Shown one piece after another: positions 1-5,736 of a stretch of 6,169 nt of DNA. Source of the stretch: Candidatus Cloacimonadota bacterium (GTDB lineage: Bacteria > Cloacimonadota > Cloacimonadia > Cloacimonadales > JAJBBL01); the NCBI GenBank assembly GCA_020532365.1, contig JAJBBL010000011.1:1-6169 (forward strand), read 5' to 3'. The notes under the pieces were generated by a model. The model worked only from the letters and a program-made list of their open reading frames with translations, did not search any database and was not told the origin of the DNA. Each line of letters opens with the position of its first letter. Within the stretch, counting starts at the first letter, position 1. The position numbers were made by a program, and so were the translations under genes.

Positions 1-203
1 CTCCCTCTCGGCGTTGTGCTATACATTGTGTAGAACGTAAGGACACCGTAGATGTGATTGGTTGGAATTCTAAGATAATCAGACACTTCTTTAATGGCTT
101 CTTCGGACACGTAGTTCTGTGGGTGGTTATCTTGTATCTCGTGAAGAATATAGATTAAATTATCTTTTGTTGGTGGATATTTATCAAATATTTTCTGATA
201 CAT
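1..203 (-). CDS. NuoE/HndA-like thioredoxin-fold [2Fe-2S] subunit of an NAD(P)-linked hydrogenase or NADH dehydrogenase (partial, N-terminal 67 residues)
   Basis: The gene starts at ATG 203-201 and runs off the left edge, leaving 67 codons. An SD of AGGGGAG lies 7 nt upstream of the ATG. The visible protein begins MYQKIFDKYPPTKDNLIYIL and has the family's N-terminal helical region: a helix with ILHEIQD, then a VSEEAIKEVSDYLRIP stretch, then YGVLTFYTMYSTTPRG. That last block matches the conserved (V/I)YGVxTFYxxFxxxPRG of NuoE, HndA and HydC. In the family this subunit carries one [2Fe-2S] cluster in its C-terminal thioredoxin-like domain and passes electrons between the NAD(P)H/flavin subunit and the rest of the complex. 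The cluster cysteines would lie beyond the edge, so they cannot be checked. It follows the HndB-like gene by 78 nt on the same strand, which favours a bifurcating or NAD(P)-dependent [FeFe] hydrogenase over respiratory complex I. The catalytic and flavin subunits are not in the window. Confidence 0.85.
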   Translation of the reverse strand, partial: MYQKIFDKYPPTKDNLIYILHEIQDNHPQNYVSEEAIKEVSDYLRIPTNHIYGVLTFYTMYSTTPRG

Positions 204-281
204 AGCACTTCTCCCCTGCTAAGTTCTTTAAACTCAATTAACTACACACATTTCCATGAAAGCAAAGTGGAATTGCGGGTT

Positions 282-644
282 TTACTCGGAAGCAACAACA
301 AAATCTGTTACTACACGACCGTTAACTATATGTTCAGATACAATTTTTCTCGCTTTTTCAGGATTCAGGTACCCATAAGTTACTGTAGGTTTACCTTCCT
401 CAATAATATCAGCAACTGGCTCCATAGAGGATAACCCTTTTTCACCAGTTTGAGTAACTAAGATATCCTTCAAAGTACGCTTCTCAATCTCTTCTATGAA
501 AGTTTTCATTACATCACGAGCGCCCATAGCTATGCCAGAAGTACCCATTCCAACGACAATTTTGACGCGGCTTTCGCTTCCACGCAACTTCATATCTTGC
601 TGAGCTTTCTCGCGGATCTTTCTAAGTTCTTCTAATGATTTCAT
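282..644 (-). CDS. HndB-like thioredoxin-fold ferredoxin-family subunit lacking every cluster cysteine
   Basis: This is a 120-residue protein of normal family length, with an ATG start and an SD of GAGGAG 6 nt upstream. The start MKSLEELRKIREKA, the strand-turn VVGMGTSGIAMGAR (residues 30-43), QTGEKGLSSMEP (65-76), the GKPTVTYG block (84-91) and PEKARKIVSEHIVNGR (95-110) follow the small (2Fe-2S) ferredoxin-like HndB subunit of NAD(P)-linked [FeFe] hydrogenases. In that family the turns normally read GTCGI and TGCxGxC. Here the three positions are Ser36, Glu68 and Ser72, and the whole protein has no cysteine, so it should not bind an Fe-S cluster. The gene is otherwise intact and the fold-defining residues are kept, so a structural or regulatory role in a hydrogenase complex is more likely than decay. 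From memory, some hydrogenase accessory subunits of acetogens are also described as cofactor-free. It lies between the ALDH4-type dehydrogenase gene (71 nt upstream) and the NuoE-like gene (78 nt downstream). Confidence 0.8.
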   Translation of the reverse strand: MKSLEELRKIREKAQQDMKLRGSESRVKIVVGMGTSGIAMGARDVMKTFIEEIEKRTLKDILVTQTGEKGLSSMEPVADIIEEGKPTVTYGYLNPEKARKIVSEHIVNGRVVTDFVVASE

Positions 645-684
645 ACTCTACTCCTCATCGTTATTTTATTTATTGTTTTATAGT

Positions 685-706
685 TTGGTTAACACGTCAA
701 CACCAA
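685..706. promoter_or_regulatory. Imperfect inverted repeat in front of the HndB-like gene
   Basis: The 22 bp have arms TTGGT (685-689) and ACCAA (702-706), with further partial symmetry around a central ACGT. On the minus strand a hairpin can extend through TGAC and GTTA with one G-T wobble and a 2-nt bulge. In the direction of transcription it is followed at once by A-rich sequence containing TATAAA and no T-run, so it does not look like a terminator for the upstream dehydrogenase gene. A protein-binding site or a weak internal promoter for the hydrogenase genes is possible: TTGGTG, an 18-nt spacer, then TATAAA. This is based on symmetry alone. Confidence 0.25.
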
Positions 707-715
707 CGCTCAAGG

Positions 716-2335
716 TTACCCTAAGAATGGGTATCTATAGTCTGTTGGTGGTGCAAAAGTCTCTTTTATTGAGCGAGCGGAGATCCAGCGCTGTAAGTTA
801 AGTGCTGATCCAGCTTTGTCATTAGTACCTGATGCTCTACTTCCACCAAATGGCTGCTGACCAACTACTGCGCCGGTTGGTTTATCATTGATATAGAAGT
901 TACCAGCGGAGTGTCTGAGTGCGTTACAAGCTTGATGGACGGCAATTCTATCTTGCGCGAAAATTGAGCCTGTGAGTCCGTATGGTGATGTTGTATCACA
1001 GAGGGTCAAGACTTTATCGAACTCTTTTTCTGGATATACGTAGACAGTGAGAACAGGGCCGAAAAGCTCTTCTTGCATTGTGACGTAGTGTGGGTTAGTA
1101 GTTTTGATGATAGTCGGTTGGATGAAATAGCCAACGGAGTCATCATAAGTTCCGCCACTAACAACTTCAGCGTCATTAGCTTTTTTAGCTCCATCAATAT
1201 ATGAAGCGAGTTTATCAAAGCTTGTTTTATCGATCACGGCGTTCATAAAGTTTGAGAAATCTTGAACGTCGCCAACTTTGACGGTGTCGAGCATCTCTTT
1301 CATCAACTTAATCCATTCAGGGTAAAGAGTGTCGGGGATATAGAGTCTTGAGAGGGCGCTACATTTTTGGCCTTGGAATTCAAAGGCGCCTCTTAAGCTG
1401 GCTACTGCAAGTGCTTTAACGTCTGCAGAAGCGTGGGCTACTATAAAGTCTTTTCCACCTGTTTCGCCAACGATACGTGGATATGTTTTATAGTTATCTA
1501 TGTTACCTGAAATCCTCTTCCAAATAGAGTTAAACACACCTGTGCTACCGGTAAAGTGAACACCTGCCAAGTCAGGAGAGTCGACAATAAGGTCACCAAT
1601 TTCGCTACCTGAGCCGGGAACAAAGTTGATAACGCCGTCGGGTAGTCCAGCTTCTTGTAATATTTTCATAATAAAATATCCGCTATAAACTGATGTTGAG
1701 GCAGGTTTCCAGATGGCGGTATTTCCCATCAAAGCAGGAGCTGTAGGGAGGTTTCCAGCGATTGAGGTAAAGTTAAACGGTGTGATAGCAAAGACGAACC
1801 CTTCAAGGCCTCTATATTCTGAGAGGTTCCATTCACCTTTGGGTGACACTAAGGGTTGTTGTTCGTATATTTGTTGTGCGTAATAGGGGTTAAAGTTCCA
1901 GAAGTCGATCAGTTCAGCTGCTGCGTCGATTTCTGCTTGGTGAGCGCTTTTACTTTGGCTAAGCATAGTAGCGGCATTTAGTATAGGTCTATATTTTGTG
2001 GAAAGAAGTTCTGCTGCTTTCAAGAAGATAGCTGCACGGTGTTGAAATGGCATAAGTTCCCATTCTTTTCTTGCGTTGAGTGCAGAGTTAATAGCATCTT
2101 TGATATTCTCTTTGTCAACTTTATGGTATTTCGCCAACTTCTTCTTATGGTTATGCGGTTGGATACAGTTACCGGTCGAGTTAGTAAACACTTCTTTACC
2201 GTTAATAATTGCGGGGATTTCAAAATAGTCGTTATCAAGTTCAGCAAGTTTTTGCTTAAGTAAATCTCTCTCTGCAGACCCTGGAGCGTAGGGTTTTACA
2301 GGCTCGTTAACGGGTTTCGGGATTGAAAAGTACAT
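716..2335 (-). CDS. pruA: L-glutamate gamma-semialdehyde dehydrogenase (1-pyrroline-5-carboxylate dehydrogenase), ALDH4 type
   Basis: This cytosolic enzyme of the aldehyde dehydrogenase superfamily oxidises glutamate semialdehyde (from proline or ornithine) to glutamate with NAD+. The 539 residues match the mature length of mitochondrial ALDH4A1. It is a stand-alone enzyme with no proline dehydrogenase or DNA-binding domain, unlike bifunctional PutA. Visible landmarks are TPFNFT with the oxyanion-hole Asn188, the coenzyme-site Lys in AIWKPAS (Lys210), the FTGSTG nucleotide turn (261-266), the general base Glu291 in GETGGKD, the catalytic nucleophile Cys325 in FQGQKCSA, EELFGPV with Glu423, and PFGGSRASGTNDKAG near 495-509. 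All key residues are present, so it should be active. ATG at 2335 is preceded by a strong GGAGG with a 5-nt spacer. It is first in a minus-strand run with the two hydrogenase-type genes. No proline dehydrogenase gene lies in the window, so the source of the substrate (proline or ornithine) is not shown. Confidence 0.96.
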   Translation of the reverse strand: MYFSIPKPVNEPVKPYAPGSAERDLLKQKLAELDNDYFEIPAIINGKEVFTNSTGNCIQPHNHKKKLAKYHKVDKENIKDAINSALNARKEWELMPFQHRAAIFLKAAELLSTKYRPILNAATMLSQSKSAHQAEIDAAAELIDFWNFNPYYAQQIYEQQPLVSPKGEWNLSEYRGLEGFVFAITPFNFTSIAGNLPTAPALMGNTAIWKPASTSVYSGYFIMKILQEAGLPDGVINFVPGSGSEIGDLIVDSPDLAGVHFTGSTGVFNSIWKRISGNIDNYKTYPRIVGETGGKDFIVAHASADVKALAVASLRGAFEFQGQKCSALSRLYIPDTLYPEWIKLMKEMLDTVKVGDVQDFSNFMNAVIDKTSFDKLASYIDGAKKANDAEVVSGGTYDDSVGYFIQPTIIKTTNPHYVTMQEELFGPVLTVYVYPEKEFDKVLTLCDTTSPYGLTGSIFAQDRIAVHQACNALRHSAGNFYINDKPTGAVVGQQPFGGSRASGTNDKAGSALNLQRWISARSIKETFAPPTDYRYPFLG

Positions 2336-2412
2336 TTAAACCTCCAATGTAATAAGTTAGTATCAGGCAAGGGGAGGGTGATTTGGTTACGTCAAATTTA
2401 ATTAAAAAAGAC

Positions 2413-2484
2413 CTAAATATCATTCCATACCTCGCCTTCTTGTTTTGCACGTGGACGTTCTAATTTGCCACGCTCATCTTTTGC
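2413..2484 (-). pseudogene. Possible C-terminal remnant of an unrecognised protein gene
   Basis: Read on the minus strand, this 23-codon segment ends in TAG (2415-2413). It encodes a highly charged, natural-looking protein tail, AKDERGKLERPRAKQ then EGEVWNDI, using codons like those of the neighbouring genes. It has no ATG, GTG or TTG and is closed upstream by TGA (2487-2485). Dropping one A from the AAAA run at about 2479-2482 would join it to an upstream reading with GLFTCKKLSK, lengthening the open stretch to roughly 36 codons back to a stop inside the adjacent palindromic element. This looks like the end of a gene damaged by a 1-nt indel and cut off by that element, but chance cannot be excluded over so short a length. 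I do not recognise the family. Confidence 0.3.
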
Positions 2485-2507
2485 TCAGCTTTTTACAGGT
2501 GAACAAA

Positions 2508-2627
2508 CCTCTTATATTGACTCACCAACTACTCTATTTCTGTTTTGGAGTCAAGTAAAAAAGAGTTAATAAGAGTTGGTCTCTTGACCCTAAGCAGAAA
2601 TAGAAATTAGTTGAGATAATTTAGAGG
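2508..2627. repeat. Long imperfect palindrome with alternative pairings (possible MITE-like element or structured leader)
   Basis: The core is an almost continuous hairpin from 2526 to 2613. CAACTA (2526-2531) pairs with TAGTTG (2608-2613). TCTATTTCTG (2533-2542) pairs perfectly with CAGAAATAGA (2595-2604). Positions 2544-2548 pair with 2590-2594, with two G-T wobbles. GTCAAG (2550-2555) pairs with CTTGAC (2583-2588). About 27 pairs enclose a 27-nt loop. An outer CCTCT/AGAGG match (2508-2512 with 2623-2627) extends the symmetry to about 120 bp. Two competing stems are also perfect: ACCAACT (2524-2530) with AGTTGGT (2574-2580), and TTGACTC (2517-2523) with GAGTCAA (2548-2554). There is no T-run after the stem, so it is not a standard terminator. 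It holds no ORF and no obvious flanking target-site duplication. Confidence 0.5.
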
Positions 2628-2655
2628 GTAAATGATTAAAATATAGGGGGTAAAA
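2618..2655. repeat. Pair of 16-bp G-rich direct repeats, possible operator sites
   Basis: AATTTAGAGGGTAAAT (2618-2633) and AATATAGGGGGTAAAA (2640-2655) agree at 13 of 16 positions and start 22 bp apart, about two helical turns, so a regulator could sit on one face of the DNA. They lie 83-120 bp before the nitroreductase start, where an activator would bind. The first copy overlaps the outer arm of the palindrome, so it may instead be part of that element. There is no independent evidence of a regulator. Confidence 0.25.
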
Positions 2656-2676
2656 TCCTTGAAGTGTAGAAAAAAA

Positions 2677-2682
2677 TTGACA
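2677..2682 (+). promoter_or_regulatory. Candidate -35 box for the nitroreductase-led operon
   Basis: A perfect TTGACA follows a run of six A and lies 56 bp before the TTG start codon, just downstream of the G-rich repeats. The hexamers 17 or 18 nt downstream (AAGTTC, AGTTCT) are poor matches to a -10 box, so either the promoter depends on an activator or this is a chance match. It is the best sigma-70-like signal in the region but weak on its own. Confidence 0.2.
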
Positions 2683-2725
2683 AAATAGACATCAAATTCA
2701 AGTTCTGAAGTAGCTTTTATTTAAT

Positions 2726-2740
2726 AAGGGGGATATTTTG
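2726..2740 (+). promoter_or_regulatory. Ribosome binding site that decides a TTG start codon
   Basis: AAGGGGG (2726-2732) lies 5 nt before TTG (2738-2740). No ATG or GTG sits near the start of the conserved sequence, and the protein from this TTG begins at the usual point for the family (LIRKNRSYRRF within the first 15 residues). The TTG is therefore preferred. Confidence 0.7.
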
Positions 2741-3328
2741 GTTAACGAATTGATTAGAAAGAATAGGAGTTATCGTCGGTTTGACGGCTCACACAAAGTT
2801 TCAGATAGTATTTTGTTTGAGTTGGTTAACAATGCTCGTCTCTCCTCGTCGGCAGCTAATTTACAACCGTTACGTTATATGATAGTAAACAGTGCTGAGA
2901 AGGCTCAAGCGGTTTATGATACGGTAAAGTGGGCTGCTTATTTGCCGGATTGGGCGGGACCTAAGGTGGATGAGCGTCCATCGTCTTATATAGTGATTCT
3001 CGGTGATAAGAGTTATCCAAATTATCATTACATTGATGCAGGAATTGCTGTTCAGTCTATTTTATTAAGTGCTGTCGAGAAGGGGTTGGGTGGCTGTATC
3101 TTTGCATCGACAGATAAGGCAAAGTTGAGGGAAGAGCTCGATATAGACGTGGACTTAGAGGTTATTTTAGTTTTAGCGATCGGAAAGTCTTCAGAGAAGG
3201 TTATTCTGACAGAACTACCTCCGGGGGGAGACGTAAAATATTGGCGTGATGATTCTGATATTCACTATGTACCGAAGCGAAAATTAGAGGACATCATTGT
3301 CGCAACTTTTTCAGAACGAAACGAGTAA
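2738..3328 (+). CDS. Nitroreductase family FMN-dependent oxidoreductase
   Basis: This 196-residue cytosolic flavoprotein belongs to the NAD(P)H-dependent nitroreductase family, typically a homodimer with FMN at the interface. Visible features are the N-terminal FMN-phosphate motif RKNRSYRRF (residues 7-15), SSAANLQPLRY (37-47, flavin-contacting loop), the GIAVQSILLSAVEKGLGGC helix and turn (102-120, with the family's GxGG before the FMN edge), and AIGKSSEKV (147-155). The C-terminal KYWRDDSDIHYVPKRKLEDI block (167-186) is typical of one branch of small anaerobe nitroreductases. The start is TTG, supported by a strong SD. The physiological substrate cannot be told from sequence: quinones, nitroaromatics, flavins or enones are possible. 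It is first in a plus-strand run and ends 8 nt before the cardiolipin synthase gene, so translation of the two may be coupled. Confidence 0.9.
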   Translation: MVNELIRKNRSYRRFDGSHKVSDSILFELVNNARLSSSAANLQPLRYMIVNSAEKAQAVYDTVKWAAYLPDWAGPKVDERPSSYIVILGDKSYPNYHYIDAGIAVQSILLSAVEKGLGGCIFASTDKAKLREELDIDVDLEVILVLAIGKSSEKVILTELPPGGDVKYWRDDSDIHYVPKRKLEDIIVATFSERNE

Positions 3329-3336
3329 ACATCACT

Positions 3337-4854
3337 ATGCGTACGGCACTAATATCTTTACTTATTATTTTGATTGTGTTTTATCAGTACTTTTTAGATC
3401 ACAAGCTTAACGAACACAAGTTTGGCCAGATATTATCCGGCTTGATTAACATATTTTGGAGCTTGTCGATTATATCGATCATAGCGGTCTTAATCCTGGA
3501 GAATCATAATCCTACCAAGACTTTATCGTGGATCATAGTATTCTTTTTCTTACCTCTTGTTGGATTAATCCTCTATTTTGTTTTCGGTAAAAATGTTCGC
3601 AAAAGCAAGATATACAATAAAAAAGAGACAGAAGACTATCTGAAAATAGAACATCTCGTAGAGATAGAGGACGATTATCACGGGGATATCGAGTACGCCT
3701 TAAGCCAAAACAACCTCATTCGACAGGTTAATAAACTGCTGGAAAACAACAATAAAGCATTTTTGACTCACCGTAATAGTATTGAAGTATACTGTGACGG
3801 GGTAGATGCGATCGATGCTATATGTGAGGAGATTGACAAAGCTAAGGAGAGTGTCCATTTTCAATTCTACATTATAAGGAGCGATGAAACAGGAGAGCTT
3901 GTCAAAAAGCATCTGATCAAAAAAGCGGGTGAAGGTGTTCAAGTCAGAGTTTTGTATGACGCAGTTGGCAGTTGGACTCTGACAAAAGAGTATATAGAAT
4001 CTTTGCGACAAGGGGGTGTGGAGGTAGTTCCTTTTTCACCAGTTAAGTTCCCATTTATAAGCAGCAAGTTGAATTATCGTAATCACCGTAAGATAGTTGT
4101 CATTGATGGCAAAGTAGGTTTTGTAGGGGGGATCAACATTTCAGATAAGTACCGACATAAACCAAAATATTGGCGTGACACTCATTTACGATTAAAGGGT
4201 GATGCGGTTCATTCTTTGCAGGCCATATTTGCCAACGATTGGCTCTTTAGCACGGGTAAGGATTTGTTTGTTAAGAGTTATTTTCCTCAGATTGAGGAGA
4301 AGCAGCTCAATCCGATCCAGATTATATCCAGCGGTCCTGACTCCAACTGGGACACGATAATGCAGGGTTATTTTGCGATGATTTCCTCTGCCGAGGAGTA
4401 TATTCATATCACGACCCCTTATTTAATATTAAATGAAAGTCTTTTAACTGCTATTAAGGTCGCTGCATTAAGTGGCATAGAAGTGAAAATAATAGTTCCT
4501 GGAGAGCCTGATCATAATGTTGTATATTGGGCATCCAGATCGTATTACAAAGAGCTTTTACGATCGGGCGTACGTCTTTATGAATACCAAAACGGCTTCA
4601 TACACTCTAAGATTTTATCGGTTGACGGTATAGTCACTACGATAGGCTCCGCAAATATGGATATACGCAGCTTCATCCACAATTTTGAAGTGAACGCGGT
4701 GATCTACAGTATGGAGTTGACGGAGAAGATGAACAAGATATTCTTAGAGGATATGAGCAACAGTAAAGAGTTGTCATTAGAGGATTTGAAGAAGAGAAAG
4801 GTATTGGAGAAGATGCGTGATTCAACAGCTCGTTTATTTTCTCCTCTCTTATAA
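3337..4854 (+). CDS. cls: Cardiolipin synthase, phospholipase D family, membrane-bound
   Basis: The enzyme makes cardiolipin at the inner membrane, in bacteria usually from two phosphatidylglycerols with release of glycerol. The 505 residues are close to the 480-510 usual for ClsA-type enzymes. Hydrophobic segments at about 3-19, 37-54 and 63-83 form the membrane anchor; the last two match the PLDNc anchor (HNPTKTLSWIIVFFFLPLVG) and the first is an extra N-terminal one. Both catalytic HKD motifs are intact: His250-x-Lys252-x4-Asp257 followed by GFVGGINI, and His423-x-Lys425-x4-Asp430 followed by GSANMDIRSF. The ATG at 3337 has only a weak SD, and the gene probably relies on coupling to the nitroreductase gene 8 nt upstream. 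The next gene, for endonuclease IV, begins 37 nt after the stop with no terminator between. Related PLD phosphatidyltransferases can use other polar lipids, so exact donor and acceptor are inferred from the family. Confidence 0.95.
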   Translation: MRTALISLLIILIVFYQYFLDHKLNEHKFGQILSGLINIFWSLSIISIIAVLILENHNPTKTLSWIIVFFFLPLVGLILYFVFGKNVRKSKIYNKKETEDYLKIEHLVEIEDDYHGDIEYALSQNNLIRQVNKLLENNNKAFLTHRNSIEVYCDGVDAIDAICEEIDKAKESVHFQFYIIRSDETGELVKKHLIKKAGEGVQVRVLYDAVGSWTLTKEYIESLRQGGVEVVPFSPVKFPFISSKLNYRNHRKIVVIDGKVGFVGGINISDKYRHKPKYWRDTHLRLKGDAVHSLQAIFANDWLFSTGKDLFVKSYFPQIEEKQLNPIQIISSGPDSNWDTIMQGYFAMISSAEEYIHITTPYLILNESLLTAIKVAALSGIEVKIIVPGEPDHNVVYWASRSYYKELLRSGVRLYEYQNGFIHSKILSVDGIVTTIGSANMDIRSFIHNFEVNAVIYSMELTEKMNKIFLEDMSNSKELSLEDLKKRKVLEKMRDSTARLFSPLL

Positions 4855-4891
4855 CGGTATAAAAACAAGTGTGAAAACATAGGAGAATAAA

Positions 4892-5731
4892 ATGAACTTA
4901 GGATGTCATATCTCAATATCCAACGGAATGGAGCTGATTTTCGAGCGTGCTGAAGAGGCTACTGCCAAATCAATCCAAATATTTGTTACTAATCAAAATC
5001 AGTGGTCTACAAGAACCCCTAAGCCGGATGAGGTTGCCGCTTTTTTAGAAAACAGACAGGAGTTTAATCCCTACACAATAGTGACACACAGTCGATATCT
5101 CATTAATTTGTGTAGCAATGACAAGGAAAAAGAGGAGAAATCGGTTAACGCTTTACGTGATGAATTGGCTCTTTGCGTTGAGTTTAAAATTCCTTATATA
5201 GTTTTGCATCCGGGATCGCATCTCGGCGAGGGAGAGGAGTGGGGGTTAGTAAAGATAGTTCAGAATTTAGATTTAATCATCGATGAATTCCCTGGGCTGA
5301 CTACAAAAATTCTGCTTGAAACTACTGCAGGCCAAGGGACTAACCTCGGTTACAAATTCGAACATCTAAACTATATCTTGGAAAACACTCGCTATCCAGA
5401 GTGTATGGGTGTCTGTTTCGACACTTGCCACACTTTTGTTGCCGGTTATGACTTGAAAGATGACTACGATGGGGTGTTTGAAGAGTTTGATAGAATCGTC
5501 GGCTTAGACCAATTGAAAGTGTTTCACCTCAACGATACTAAGAAAGGGTTAGGCTCAAAGGTAGATAGACACGAGCATATCGGAAAAGGGGAGCTCGGTA
5601 TCGGCGCTTTTGAAAGATTAATGAATGACCCTCGCTTTAAAGAGACACCGATGATCCTGGAAACACCGCAAGGTAAGGACTACGAAATGGATAAAGAAAA
5701 CTTAAGAGTCCTTCGTAGTTTAAGGAAGTGA
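4892..5731 (+). CDS. nfo: Endonuclease IV (deoxyribonuclease IV), AP endonuclease
   Basis: This DNA-repair enzyme cuts 5' of abasic sites and removes 3'-blocking groups in base excision repair, using a three-zinc centre in a TIM barrel. Its 279 residues match the family (285 in E. coli). All nine metal ligands align with the E. coli set: His66 (VTHSRYLINL), His106 (LHPGSH), Glu143 (LETTAGQGTNLG), Asp177 and His180 (CFDTCH), His212 (FHLND), Asp225 and His227 (VDRHEHIG) and Glu257 (ILETP). The full PROSITE-like blocks LETTAGQG, GVCFDTCHTFVAGYD and HLNDTKKGLGSKVDRHEHIG are intact, so activity is expected. ATG at 4892 has AGGAG 6 nt upstream. It is third in the plus-strand run and stops 5 nt before the next gene. 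Confidence 0.97.
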   Translation: MNLGCHISISNGMELIFERAEEATAKSIQIFVTNQNQWSTRTPKPDEVAAFLENRQEFNPYTIVTHSRYLINLCSNDKEKEEKSVNALRDELALCVEFKIPYIVLHPGSHLGEGEEWGLVKIVQNLDLIIDEFPGLTTKILLETTAGQGTNLGYKFEHLNYILENTRYPECMGVCFDTCHTFVAGYDLKDDYDGVFEEFDRIVGLDQLKVFHLNDTKKGLGSKVDRHEHIGKGELGIGAFERLMNDPRFKETPMILETPQGKDYEMDKENLRVLRSLRK

Positions 5732-5736
5732 GACAG

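Noticed and set aside
1006..1218. Minus-strand open frames inside the dehydrogenase gene (also 2020-2247)
   Set aside because: They are out-of-frame shadows on the same strand as a fully conserved gene, with low-complexity translations and no RBS.
2039..2263. Plus-strand open frame of 74 codons
   Set aside because: It lies wholly antisense inside the N-terminal part of the glutamate-semialdehyde dehydrogenase gene, has no SD, and its translation has no recognisable motif.
2561..2580. Start of a tandem or CRISPR-like repeat (AAGAGTTAAT then AAGAGTTGGT)
   Set aside because: There are only two partial copies, next to each other with no spacer, and they sit in the loop of the palindrome; no array exists.
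2526..2613. Intrinsic terminator
   Set aside because: The stem is AT-rich with internal loops, and neither strand shows a T-run right after the stem. The only T-run nearby on the minus strand (about 2403-2408) is far from the stem.
3700..4011. Minus-strand open frame of 103 codons (and similar ones at 4192-4407 and 4704-4916)
   Set aside because: These are antisense to the cardiolipin synthase gene, whose catalytic motifs and length are clearly real; the antisense products show no family features.
4855..4891. Separate promoter for endonuclease IV (TATAAA at 4858-4863)
   Set aside because: No acceptable -35 hexamer lies 16-18 nt upstream, and the gap is short enough for simple co-transcription.
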